Below, piece after piece: positions 9,696 to 18,582 of a stretch of DNA of 64,000 nucleotides; the stretch's first letter is position 1, and each line of letters opens with the position of its first letter. A model generated the notes under the pieces. That model made no database searches. It was given only the letters and a program-made list of their open reading frames with translations, and was not told where the DNA came from. The translations under genes were made by a program, and so were the position numbers. The stretch is taken from positions 1 to 64,000 of the forward strand of contig JAOASM010000046.1 in the NCBI GenBank assembly GCA_030158665.1, given 5' to 3'. The DNA comes from Sediminibacterium sp. (GTDB taxonomy: Bacteria; Bacteroidota; Bacteroidia; Chitinophagales; Chitinophagaceae).

Positions 9696-9704
9696 GATTT
9701 AAAA

Positions 9705-10469
9705 TTAATGGAAAAAAACGTCATATCCCAATCTTAACAGGGTAGCCACTATAACAAATAAGAAGATCTTACGAATAAATTGATTTCCCTTTTTCAATGC
9801 CATTCTTGAACCAAAAATTCCACCTGCTGCATTACAAACTGACATTGGGATGGCTACAGGCCATAGAATGACTCCTTTACCAATGAACAAGATCAAGGAT
9901 CCAAGGTTGGTTGATAGGTTGACTATTTTAGCATGCGCGCTTGCATTCATAAAATCATATCCTAAAATGGCGATAAATGCCAGCACAAATAAACTTCCAC
10001 CTCCAGGACCAATAAACCCATCATAAAAACCAATCACCAAGCAAATCAACATTCCTTTAACTAGGGGGAATTTTATGGTGTCCTTTTGAACCATTTGACC
10101 AAAGTCCTTTTTTGTAAATGTATAAACTGCCATAGCAAGGAGTACAAAAAAGATGACTGGTTTCATAAATTGACTACTCATTTTAGTGAGTAAAAGAGAA
10201 CCAGAAAAAGCAGCTGTAAAAGCAATGCTTGTAAAAAGGAGTACCCTAAGAAGGGGTATTTTAACCCTTTGTAAATATTGATAGGTGGCGAAACAGGTGC
10301 CTATAAAAGAGGGCACTTTGAGTGTACCAATAACAGACGAAACTGCTCGTGTTTGCATTAGGATTAGACCAGCTGGTACTTGTATCAATCCACCACCGCC
10401 TACCACAGCATCTACATATCCTGCTAAAAATGCAATTAAGCAAAGTAAAATGATGGTACTAATTTCCAT
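9705..10469 (-). CDS. TauE/SafE (TSUP) family membrane permease
   Basis: 254 residues, almost wholly hydrophobic, with about seven or eight membrane segments. The duplicated family signature is visible: AGYVDAVVGGGGLIQVPAGL near the N-terminus and GFYDGFIGPGGGSLFVLAFI in the second half. TSUP proteins move sulfur-containing or organic anions; the substrate here is unknown. The start overlaps the EamA gene by 11 bases, so the two are coupled. Confidence 0.85.
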   Translation of the reverse strand: MEISTIILLCLIAFLAGYVDAVVGGGGLIQVPAGLILMQTRAVSSVIGTLKVPSFIGTCFATYQYLQRVKIPLLRVLLFTSIAFTAAFSGSLLLTKMSSQFMKPVIFFVLLAMAVYTFTKKDFGQMVQKDTIKFPLVKGMLICLVIGFYDGFIGPGGGSLFVLAFIAILGYDFMNASAHAKIVNLSTNLGSLILFIGKGVILWPVAIPMSVCNAAGGIFGSRMALKKGNQFIRKIFLFVIVATLLRLGYDVFFH

Positions 10470-11379
10470 GTTTCATTTTTGATGGCCAGGTGTTAATGAC
10501 AATACCAGAAATAATAATGACACCACTAATGATTTGAAATATTGTAAACTGTTCATTTAAAATAAACAATGCTTCAATAGAACTTAAGAAGGGGATCAAT
10601 GTGCCAAATAGTGCAGTCTTTGCTGCGCCAAGACGGTGAATGGCCATATTCCATAGCAAGTAGGCAATGGTTGAATTACCAATTCCAATATATAAAATCA
10701 CAATCAGTAACTCTTTACTAAAATGCACAGGTTGCACATAATTCATTTCATATACTGCAAAAGGGAATAGCATGATGGTGCCTAATGCAAAAAGTACAAG
10801 TAGGAAACTATTATTGGAAATGCCAATCGGCTTTTTTCTTACAAATACATTATAGGTGCCAAAACAACATCCAGCGCCAATCATCCACAAATCTCCAGTG
10901 GCAAATTTAAAATGTAATAAAGTATTGATATCGCCTTTGCTCAAAAGTACAATAATGCCCACTATGCCAAGTCCAATGCCAGCAATGCTTTTCCAATGTA
11001 ATTTTTCTTGAACGATCCATGCAGCTAATAAGGTAGCAACGATAGGATGTATGATGGATCCATATAAAGCCATATTGATGGCAGTGGTTGAATGACCCGC
11101 TTGGTAGATCATCGTATTGTACACTGCAACACCGACCAACGCCATCCAAAAAAAGTAACTCAGATTGTTTTTGAATAGTTGTTTTTCTTTTTTTAAATTC
11201 TTTAACGCAAAAGGAAGCATTGTGATGGTCGCAATGGTCCACCTGAAAAAAGCAAGACTGATTGGGCCAGCTAATTGAATGGAATACCTTGATGCAATAA
11301 AATTACCAGACCAAATGACACATGCAATGATGGCCAATAGGGTTCCAATTTGTACTTGTTTGTTATAATGTCTTTTCAA
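10459..11379 (-). CDS. EamA/DMT-family transporter
   Basis: 306 residues with about ten membrane segments in two EamA repeats (AIIACVIWSGNFIASRY at about 15-31; FGTYNVFVRKKPIG opening the second half). Drug/metabolite superfamily exporters of this type move amino acids or other metabolites; the substrate cannot be inferred. It starts 46 bases after the radical SAM gene and its end overlaps the TSUP gene. Confidence 0.85.
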   Translation of the reverse strand: MKRHYNKQVQIGTLLAIIACVIWSGNFIASRYSIQLAGPISLAFFRWTIATITMLPFALKNLKKEKQLFKNNLSYFFWMALVGVAVYNTMIYQAGHSTTAINMALYGSIIHPIVATLLAAWIVQEKLHWKSIAGIGLGIVGIIVLLSKGDINTLLHFKFATGDLWMIGAGCCFGTYNVFVRKKPIGISNNSFLLVLFALGTIMLFPFAVYEMNYVQPVHFSKELLIVILYIGIGNSTIAYLLWNMAIHRLGAAKTALFGTLIPFLSSIEALFILNEQFTIFQIISGVIIISGIVINTWPSKMKHGN

Positions 11380-11425
11380 AATTCAGTTTTCAGTTTCACA
11401 ATTACTTCTACACAGTTGATATACA

Positions 11426-12727
11426 TTAATGATGTGCAAATTCGGTATTAAAATCTCCTTTGATACGTTCGATAGGAGGGTTGTAATAGCCAAATTTTAA
11501 GTCTGGGAATTCTTCTCTAATTAATTCCATCATTTGTTTTACACCCATGATCTCTCCAGGTTCTGTCACGCCAATTTTTCCTAAATACCAATCTGGATCG
11601 ATATTGAAATTACGCCACTGAATCATTTTCAATCCGGTTTCTTGAATGAGTTTTCTCAGTGCCTCATATTCAGCCACCGTATCTGTCATACCAGGAAAAA
11701 CAAAGTAATTGATACTAGTCCATTTGCCTGCAGCCGACATCACTTTTAAACTCTCTATAATATCTTCGAATGTATAATTATTAGGTCGGTAGTACGCATT
11801 GTAAATTTCAGGACGTGCAGAATTGGTACTGACTCTTAAGCTATCCAAGCCAACTGCAGCTAATGCAGCAACAGCTTTAGGATTAGACCCATTAGAATTA
11901 ATATTGATACTGCCTTTATCTGTATGCTTTCTGATCTCAATAATGGCTTCTTTAATGGTCTCCCACATTAATAAAGGTTCACCTTCACATCCTTGACCAA
12001 AACTTACAATTGGGAACGGCGCCGACATTAAATGCGGTACTGTATATTCTACGACTTCTGCAGCGGTAGGTTTAAAAGATAAACGCTCTTGATTGGATAC
12101 GATTTCTTCTTCGATAGGTTGGAATGAAATACAGCCAATGCAATTCGCATTACACGCAGGTGAAATTGGAATAGGGCATTCCCATCTTCCCATGGCAAAA
12201 TTTCTTGCAGCCGGACAATGATAGGTCATGCAACAGTTTTGCATCAAGTGTTGTACCAATCTATTTTCACTATAGGTTTTTAATAAATGGTCTGCGCCAA
12301 ACTCAATCGTGGATTGGTCATACCCTTCACAATCCTGGCGAATATCTTGTTCAATTCTGACAGCAGGTACATAATTAACACCATCTAACCAACCCACAGC
12401 AGTGTAACAAAATAAGGGTAATAAAGGTGCTTCTGGTAAAGACTCATAGGCCGCGATATACAATCCAGTATGCGCAGGGGGAATGAAAGCAGCGACTGCC
12501 CATCCTTTTTCACAAAGGCGCATTTCACCCGTTTCAACATCCAAGCCAATGCCTCTTCTGCCAGGCAATTCATACAAGCTTCCACCTTCCGGTAATGGAA
12601 TCCAGTCTTCCTCTGGAATGGGATACGCATCCCAACCAGCTCGGCCCACTACGTATAAGGTTTCGTCTTCAAATATATTTCCTTCACCGTCTGAATACAG
12701 TAAATAAGGGGAATCAGTTAATGCCAT
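11426..12727 (-). CDS. Radical SAM protein of unknown function
   Basis: 433 residues. The cluster motif CNANCIGC places Cys192, Cys196 and Cys199 after a long N-terminal part that has no family I recognise. Glycine-rich and strand motifs of the radical SAM barrel follow (VSFGQGCEGEPL, ININSNGSNP, LRVSTNSA). Four more cysteines sit just before the motif (165, 166, 171, 184) and could bind a second cluster. No SPASM-type C-terminus is obvious. It starts 2 bases after a small membrane protein, so the two genes are almost surely co-expressed. The reaction is unknown. Confidence 0.75.
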   Translation of the reverse strand: MALTDSPYLLYSDGEGNIFEDETLYVVGRAGWDAYPIPEEDWIPLPEGGSLYELPGRRGIGLDVETGEMRLCEKGWAVAAFIPPAHTGLYIAAYESLPEAPLLPLFCYTAVGWLDGVNYVPAVRIEQDIRQDCEGYDQSTIEFGADHLLKTYSENRLVQHLMQNCCMTYHCPAARNFAMGRWECPIPISPACNANCIGCISFQPIEEEIVSNQERLSFKPTAAEVVEYTVPHLMSAPFPIVSFGQGCEGEPLLMWETIKEAIIEIRKHTDKGSININSNGSNPKAVAALAAVGLDSLRVSTNSARPEIYNAYYRPNNYTFEDIIESLKVMSAAGKWTSINYFVFPGMTDTVAEYEALRKLIQETGLKMIQWRNFNIDPDWYLGKIGVTEPGEIMGVKQMMELIREEFPDLKFGYYNPPIERIKGDFNTEFAHH

Positions 12728-12729
12728 AA

Positions 12730-13284
12730 TTAGGTTGTTTTAGCTAGATGCTCGGCGCAAAAAGCATTGAATTCATTTTTGATTTGTTCCGTTACCGGCA
12801 CGTTGATCTGTTTTTGGATCAATTTATTGTTTTTAAAATCGATTGTAATATAATCGTCTTTAATGAGCATATTGTTAATTTCTGCCCATGGATAAAACTT
12901 TTTCGGGAAGGTATTGACCAAGATGCCAGCTGGATCAACCGCTATCTCATAAGGAAACTTCACTTGACGCTCAAAAAGCGCTGCTATTAAGTACACCCCA
13001 GCAATTAGCAGTGCATTGGGTAATAAAAACCATCCCCAAGAGGCAAATACAAGGCCTAAACGGTAATATGGGGCACCTCCTTTAATTTTTTGATAGACGC
13101 AAAATATCCACCAACTAGCCACCGAAGTCATGATCGCAATCAACAAGGCAGGATTCGGATATAGTCCAGCATAAAGTGAATAGGATAAGGCCATTAGGGT
13201 AATCAAAAGCATCAATTGGCTGATACGGTCGACGTTCTTAAAATCGGGACTTTTGCAAACAATGATATAGTCAAAAAGGCGCAT
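12730..13284 (-). CDS. Hypothetical membrane protein
   Basis: 184 residues. Hydrophobic segments at about 22-42, 45-63 and 77-107 suggest three or four membrane passes. The C-terminal 70 residues (YEIAVDPAGILVNTFPKKFYPW onward) are soluble and look like the small pleckstrin-like domain of many bacterial membrane proteins (YcxB type), but I cannot confirm that. It is divergent from ccmE and two bases upstream of the radical SAM gene. Function unknown. Confidence 0.65.
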   Translation of the reverse strand: MRLFDYIIVCKSPDFKNVDRISQLMLLITLMALSYSLYAGLYPNPALLIAIMTSVASWWIFCVYQKIKGGAPYYRLGLVFASWGWFLLPNALLIAGVYLIAALFERQVKFPYEIAVDPAGILVNTFPKKFYPWAEINNMLIKDDYITIDFKNNKLIQKQINVPVTEQIKNEFNAFCAEHLAKTT

Positions 13285-13310
13285 AATTGAAGTTTATGAG
13301 ATGCGTAAAA

Positions 13311-13344
13311 TTTGATGCAATTTAAGGCCATTTGGTTAACTTTG
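13311..13344 (+). promoter_or_regulatory. Promoter of ccmE-ccmF
   Basis: TTTG (13311-13314), a 22-base spacer and TAACTTTG (13337-13344), an exact TAnnTTTG. Only four bases separate the box from the ccmE ATG at 13349, so the transcript probably begins at or next to the start codon. Confidence 0.65.
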
Positions 13345-13348
13345 CGGT

Positions 13349-13759
13349 ATGAAGAAAACACATCTTATTTTATTGGTCTTAATTGCAGCCGCAATCGTAG
13401 TATTGATAAGCTATACAGGCGATTTAAGTAGTTATGAGACTGTTGCTTCTGCGAAGCAAAAAGAAGGGAAATATGTGAATTTGATCGTAAAAATGGACAA
13501 ATCTGTACCAGTGCAGTACGATCCAGTTAAAGATCCCAATTTGTTAAAGTTTAATGTGGAAGATAGTTTGGGAGGCAAAATTGCGGTGGTTTACCGAAAT
13601 GCAATGCCTACAGACATGGAAAAGTCGGAACGTTTGGTCTTGAAAGGACGCGTTCAAGGAGATGCATTTGAATGTAGCTCTATTGTCATGAAATGTCCTT
13701 CCAAATACAAGGATAATCCAGACGCGATGAAAGAACAACCGGTAACCATTACCAACTAA
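13349..13759 (+). CDS. ccmE: Cytochrome c maturation heme chaperone CcmE, CxxxY type
   Basis: 136 residues. An N-terminal membrane anchor (about 6-22) precedes a periplasmic beta-barrel domain. CcmE carries heme covalently and hands it to the CcmF lyase. In the classic family the heme-binding residue is His in HxxxY; here the aligned motif is CPSKY, with Cys116 and Tyr120, the variant described for the so-called system I* of archaea and some other bacteria. A second Cys is at 109. The gene opens the ccmE-ccmF pair. Other ccm genes are not in the window. Confidence 0.85.
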   Translation: MKKTHLILLVLIAAAIVVLISYTGDLSSYETVASAKQKEGKYVNLIVKMDKSVPVQYDPVKDPNLLKFNVEDSLGGKIAVVYRNAMPTDMEKSERLVLKGRVQGDAFECSSIVMKCPSKYKDNPDAMKEQPVTITN

Positions 13760-13772
13760 TCAAAACAACAAC

Positions 13773-16196
13773 ATGCAGTCAACTCAGTTTATCGGGGAAC
13801 ATTTGTTACCTGGACAAATAGGTTATTTTTTATCCATCCTTTCCTTTGTAGCTTCTTTAGTGGCTACATTTTCATTCGCGAAAGCATTTTATGCTAAAGA
13901 ATTAGTAGTAGAAGCGAGTTGGAAAAAATTAGCTAGAACCGCTTTTGTCATTGAAGCCTTTACAGTCATTGGTAGTTTTTTGGTGTTGTTTTATGTGATC
14001 TACAATCATTTATTTGAATATAAGTATGTGTATACCCATAGTGATAATAATTTACCTTTTGAATATTTATTAGCTTGTTTTTGGGAAGGGCAGGAAGGTA
14101 GTTTTTTACTCTGGAGTTTTTGGCATGCAGTGTTAGGTTTGATTTTAATTAAGAAAGCAAAAGCACATGAAGCTGGAGTAATGATGGTGATAAGCTTTGC
14201 TCAGGTCATGCTTGCGTCAATGGTGATAGGATTGTATGTATTTGATTTTAAAATTGGGTCAAGTCCTTTTATTTTATTGAGACATGAAATGAACTGGCCT
14301 ATTTTGTCTAGACCAGATTATGTTCAATTATTAAAAGATGGTACTGGATTAAATACTTTGTTACAGAATTATTGGATGGTAATTCATCCTCCAATTTTAT
14401 TTTTGGGATTTGCATCTACGATCGTTCCTTTTGCTTTTGCAGTTGCAGGTTTATTAAAGAAACAACAGGATTGGGTGAAGCCAGCCATACCTTGGGCGAA
14501 TTTTTCTGCAGGTATTTTGGGATTAGGGATCATGATGGGTGCAGCTTGGGCTTATGAGAGTTTGACATTCGGAGGATATTGGGCTTGGGATCCGGTAGAA
14601 AATGCATCACTAGTTCCTTGGTTGACTTTAGTTGCAGGGATTCACACTGCAATGATTTACAACAAAACAGGAGCTAGTTTAAAAGCCACGTATTTATTTC
14701 TAGGCATTAGTTTCTTGTTAATTGTTTACTCCACGTTTTTAACTAAAAGTGGCGTTTTAGGAGATACTTCTGTTCATGCATTTACAGATATAGGAATGAA
14801 TGGACAGTTGTTGTTTTTCTTGTTCATATTTGTCATTCCTTTCTTTGTGCTATACTTTGTACGTTACAAAAACATGCCGGAACCGGTTAAAGAAGATGCG
14901 ATTGACAGTAGGGAATTTTGGATGTTGATTGGTTCTTTGGTACTCGTACTTTCTGCTGTAGTGATTATCTTAAAAACATCTACACCTGTATTTAATAAAA
15001 TTTTCGGCACACAAATTGCACCACCAGAAGATCCAGAATTTGCACACAATCAAGTGCAGATTTTTGTTGCCATCATCATTGGAACTTTAACGGCGATTGG
15101 GCAGTTCTTGAAATTCAAGACCACTCCAATGGCGTATTTTAAGAAGCAACTTATTTGGCCTTTAATCATTACAGCCATCATTAGTACTATCATCTTTGTT
15201 TTTGTGGGTGTGGCATATGATGATAAAGGAGCAGGATTTTTAGGTGCCATTTATATCGCTATAGTTGCATCTGTGTTTGCCATTGTAGGTAATATTAGTT
15301 ATTGGTCGGTGGTGTTGAAAGGAAAATTAAAATCTGCGAGTGCTTCAGTGGGACATATTGGATTTGGTTTGGTACTAGCAGGTATTTTTATTTCTTCTGC
15401 AAACAAAACCACCTTAAGTTACAATACAACGGGTATTAGTCCATTGAGAGTAGACTCAACTCAGAAGAAGAGTCCAGTAGGTGATCCAAGAGAAAATCTG
15501 ACATTATTTGAGACCATTGAAACGGATATGGGTAAATACAATGTGACTTACCTAAGAGATACTTTTGATGCGTTGGGTAAAAGATATTTCGAATTGAATT
15601 TCAAAGAAAAGAAAACTGGAGAGACATTCAAATTGTATCCTGATGTGTTAAAGAATAACAAGGGCATGGAAGGATTCTCTGCCAATCCATCTTCAAAGCA
15701 TTACATTCATAAAGACATTTTTGTATACGTGACTTCGTTTCAAGATCATACCGAAGAAGACACGACTCGCTTTACACCAGTTAAAATTGCTGTGGGTGAT
15801 TCCATCTTTTATAGCAATGGCTATATTAAATTGGAGAAAGTTAATGTGAATCCTCCAGGAGATCGACCTGCAGGAGTCAACGAATTAAGATTGCAATTAA
15901 ATGTGGTGTCAAAAGAGGGATTAAAATATGTAGCAGAGCCTGGTATTTTGTTGGAAGGATTAAACCTGTCTTCAAAATTGGATACGGTAAAAGCGCAGAA
16001 TTTAGTGTTGAGTTTTAATAAAGTGATAGACCAAGAAAAAGGCATTTTAGAAATTGGGGTAAAAGAGTCCACCTCATTGACAAACCTGATTACTTTAAAA
16101 GTGTATGAATTCCCTTGGATCAACTTATTGTGGTTGGGTGTGATTGTGACGACCATCGGTTTCATGATGGGGGCCTATTATCGTTTCAAGAAATAG
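13773..16196 (+). CDS. ccmF: Cytochrome c heme lyase CcmF (CcsA superfamily)
   Basis: 807 residues with some fifteen membrane segments. The heme-handling WWD block GGYWAWDPVENASLVPW is present at about residues 268-284, and a conserved His-Pro-Pro block lies before it (WMVIHPPILFLGF). A large soluble domain (about 560-775) precedes the last membrane helix. CcmF transfers heme from CcmE to apocytochrome c at the outer face of the inner membrane. It starts 13 bases after ccmE. The start ATG is the only one that keeps the first membrane helix. Confidence 0.9.
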   Translation: MQSTQFIGEHLLPGQIGYFLSILSFVASLVATFSFAKAFYAKELVVEASWKKLARTAFVIEAFTVIGSFLVLFYVIYNHLFEYKYVYTHSDNNLPFEYLLACFWEGQEGSFLLWSFWHAVLGLILIKKAKAHEAGVMMVISFAQVMLASMVIGLYVFDFKIGSSPFILLRHEMNWPILSRPDYVQLLKDGTGLNTLLQNYWMVIHPPILFLGFASTIVPFAFAVAGLLKKQQDWVKPAIPWANFSAGILGLGIMMGAAWAYESLTFGGYWAWDPVENASLVPWLTLVAGIHTAMIYNKTGASLKATYLFLGISFLLIVYSTFLTKSGVLGDTSVHAFTDIGMNGQLLFFLFIFVIPFFVLYFVRYKNMPEPVKEDAIDSREFWMLIGSLVLVLSAVVIILKTSTPVFNKIFGTQIAPPEDPEFAHNQVQIFVAIIIGTLTAIGQFLKFKTTPMAYFKKQLIWPLIITAIISTIIFVFVGVAYDDKGAGFLGAIYIAIVASVFAIVGNISYWSVVLKGKLKSASASVGHIGFGLVLAGIFISSANKTTLSYNTTGISPLRVDSTQKKSPVGDPRENLTLFETIETDMGKYNVTYLRDTFDALGKRYFELNFKEKKTGETFKLYPDVLKNNKGMEGFSANPSSKHYIHKDIFVYVTSFQDHTEEDTTRFTPVKIAVGDSIFYSNGYIKLEKVNVNPPGDRPAGVNELRLQLNVVSKEGLKYVAEPGILLEGLNLSSKLDTVKAQNLVLSFNKVIDQEKGILEIGVKESTSLTNLITLKVYEFPWINLLWLGVIVTTIGFMMGAYYRFKK

Positions 16197-16229
16197 GGTT
16201 ACTTTTTGTATATTAGGGTATCAAAAGAT

Positions 16230-16838
16230 ATGAGATCCATCTATTTTATACTACTATGTTTATTGACAACAAGCTTGCCTAAGCAGCTTTTTGCTCAAAC
16301 TAGCCAGTATGATACATTAAGGGTGGAAGCTTTTATAACTCCAGAGGGGGACACCATTCCTCAATCTTGGTTACCTACTGTCATGGTTTCTGCCGTTCAA
16401 ACGCAAGCATTAAAAAATTATTGGAACAATTGGACAAGATTGCGCAATGCAGTCTATGTGACTTATCCCTATGCAAGAACTGCTAGTAAAGTCATTCAAT
16501 CAGTGAACGCACAGTTGGCCAATGTACAAGATGAAAAAATCAGAAAGCAAATCATTAAATCTAGAGAAAAGGAATTGAAAAGGGATTTTGCAGACAAGGT
16601 GACTAACTTATCGGTCTATCAGGGAAAAGTGTTAATGAAGTTAATCAATCGTGAAACGGGCAACAATTGTTACCAATTGGTCAAAGAATATAAAGGTGGT
16701 TTCAATGCGGGTATTTGGCAAACTGTAGCCTTTGTATTTGGCAGTAGTTTGAAACAACCTTATAACCCCAATGGAGAAGACCATGAGATTGAAAAATTAG
16801 TGATAGAAGTACAAAAAATATACGGCGCCAAGGGCTAA
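16230..16838 (+). CDS. DUF4294 domain exported protein
   Basis: 202 residues from the ATG at 16230; a TTG 24 bases upstream would add eight residues before the signal peptide. Signal peptide MRSIYFILLCLL...LFAQ, then a short alpha/beta domain with the DUF4294 opening (GDTIPQSWLPTVMV) and a basic helical part (IIKSREKELKRDF). The C-terminal part resembles other members of this Bacteroidota-only family, whose role is unknown. It lies between ccmF and glnS with no clear promoter of its own. Confidence 0.75.
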   Translation: MRSIYFILLCLLTTSLPKQLFAQTSQYDTLRVEAFITPEGDTIPQSWLPTVMVSAVQTQALKNYWNNWTRLRNAVYVTYPYARTASKVIQSVNAQLANVQDEKIRKQIIKSREKELKRDFADKVTNLSVYQGKVLMKLINRETGNNCYQLVKEYKGGFNAGIWQTVAFVFGSSLKQPYNPNGEDHEIEKLVIEVQKIYGAKG

Positions 16839-16908
16839 TAACCTTCGCTAAATTGGGGTAGGTTTTTGGGGCAGGTTTTTGTACCTTTACCCGAACAGAT
16901 ACTATCTT

Positions 16909-18567
16909 ATGAGCGACGAAAAAAGTTTAAATTTTATTGAGGAAATTATCTCCCAAGACCTTGCAGCTGGGAAATACAAGAGCATATTGACAAGGTTCCC
17001 TCCAGAACCAAATGGTTATTTACATATTGGCCATGCTAAAAGTATATGCTTAAATTTTGGGTTAGCCGAAACATTTGGAGGCGCAACCAATTTAAGATTT
17101 GATGACACCAATCCTGTTACAGAAGATACTGAATATGTAGAAAGCATTAAAGCCGATTTAAAATGGTTGGGTTTTAATTGGATTAAAGAATGTTATGCAT
17201 CTGATTATTTTGATCAATTGTATGCATTTGCTGTGCAATTAATTGAAAAAGGTTTGGCTTATGTAGACGATAGTACTGCCGAAGAAATTGCACAACAAAA
17301 AGGTACACCAACCGTTCCAGGTACAGGTAATGCCTATAGAAATAGAAGCATACAAGAAAATTTGGAATTGTTTGCTGCAATGAAAGCAGGACAATATGGT
17401 GATGGCGAAAAAGTACTCCGTGCTAAAATAGATTTAGCGAGTCCTAACATGCACATGCGTGATCCACTTTTATATAGAATTAAAAAAGTGCACCATCATC
17501 GTACAGGGGACAAATGGTGTATTTATCCTATGTATGATTTTGCACATGGACAAAGTGATTCCATTGAAAATATTACCCATTCCATTTGTACTTTAGAATT
17601 TATCCCACATAGGGCTTTATATGATTGGTGTATAGAACAACTTGGCATTTTTCCTTCTAAGCAATATGAATTTGCACGTTTAAATATGACCTATACGGTG
17701 ATGAGTAAACGTAAATTATTACAATTGGTACAAGAGGGGCATGTACAAGGCTGGGACGATCCAAGGATGCCTACTATAAGTGGTATGCGTAGAAGAGGGT
17801 ATACAGCGGAGAGTATTAGAGATTTTTGTGATCGTATTGGTATTGCAAAAAGAGAAAACATCATTGACTTTAGTTTGTTAGAATTTTGTGTTCGTGAACA
17901 CTTGAATAAAATTGCACAAAGAAGAATGGTGGTAACTGATCCAATTAAATTGGTCATTACTAACTATCATCAAGACGAAGAAATGTTGCATTCAGAGAAC
18001 AATCCTGAAGATCCAAATGGAGGAACAAGACCTGTTCCATTCAGCAAAGAATTATGGATACAGAAAGACGACTTCATGGAAGAACCTACTAAAAAGTACT
18101 TTAGATTAGGGCCCGGTTTGTCTGTAAGATTAAAGAGTGCTTATATTATTGAATGCGAAGGGTTTGATAAAGACGATGCAGGTAATGTAACCACAGTGTA
18201 TGCTAAATATTTCCCTGAATCAAAATCTGGTTCAGATACATCAGGTATTCATGTGAAAGGAACTTTACATTGGGTAAGTGCTAAGCATGCTATTCCTGTT
18301 GAATTAAATGAGTATGATCGTTTATTCAATGTAGAAGATCCAAGCAATGCAGAAGGTGATTTTAAATCCTATGTTAATCCACATTCTTTGCATAGAGTAA
18401 CCCTTGCATGGGGCGAGCCAGCATTGTTGACAGATGCATTAGAATCTCGATTCCAATTTTTAAGAAAAGGATATTTTTATCAGGACATCAATAGTTCAAA
18501 AGACAAATTGGTTTTCAATAGAACTGTTACACTTAAAGATACTTGGGCCAAGGAACAAAAGAAATAA
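16909..18567 (+). CDS. glnS: Glutaminyl-tRNA synthetase
   Basis: 552 residues from the ATG at 16909; ten more codons to a TTG are unlikely. Class I synthetase with the HIGH motif in PNGYLHIGHAKS, RFDDTNP in the catalytic core and MSKRKL as the KMSKS loop. The C-terminal anticodon-binding barrels are complete. It charges tRNA-Gln directly, so this organism need not use the GatCAB route for glutamine. tilS follows 15 bases later. Confidence 0.95.
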   Translation: MSDEKSLNFIEEIISQDLAAGKYKSILTRFPPEPNGYLHIGHAKSICLNFGLAETFGGATNLRFDDTNPVTEDTEYVESIKADLKWLGFNWIKECYASDYFDQLYAFAVQLIEKGLAYVDDSTAEEIAQQKGTPTVPGTGNAYRNRSIQENLELFAAMKAGQYGDGEKVLRAKIDLASPNMHMRDPLLYRIKKVHHHRTGDKWCIYPMYDFAHGQSDSIENITHSICTLEFIPHRALYDWCIEQLGIFPSKQYEFARLNMTYTVMSKRKLLQLVQEGHVQGWDDPRMPTISGMRRRGYTAESIRDFCDRIGIAKRENIIDFSLLEFCVREHLNKIAQRRMVVTDPIKLVITNYHQDEEMLHSENNPEDPNGGTRPVPFSKELWIQKDDFMEEPTKKYFRLGPGLSVRLKSAYIIECEGFDKDDAGNVTTVYAKYFPESKSGSDTSGIHVKGTLHWVSAKHAIPVELNEYDRLFNVEDPSNAEGDFKSYVNPHSLHRVTLAWGEPALLTDALESRFQFLRKGYFYQDINSSKDKLVFNRTVTLKDTWAKEQKK

Positions 18568-18582
18568 TATAATTCATCTACT

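Noticed and set aside
9277-9702. Plus-strand frames opposite the TonB-like gene
   Set aside because: They mirror the low-complexity linker codons of the real gene and have no independent support.
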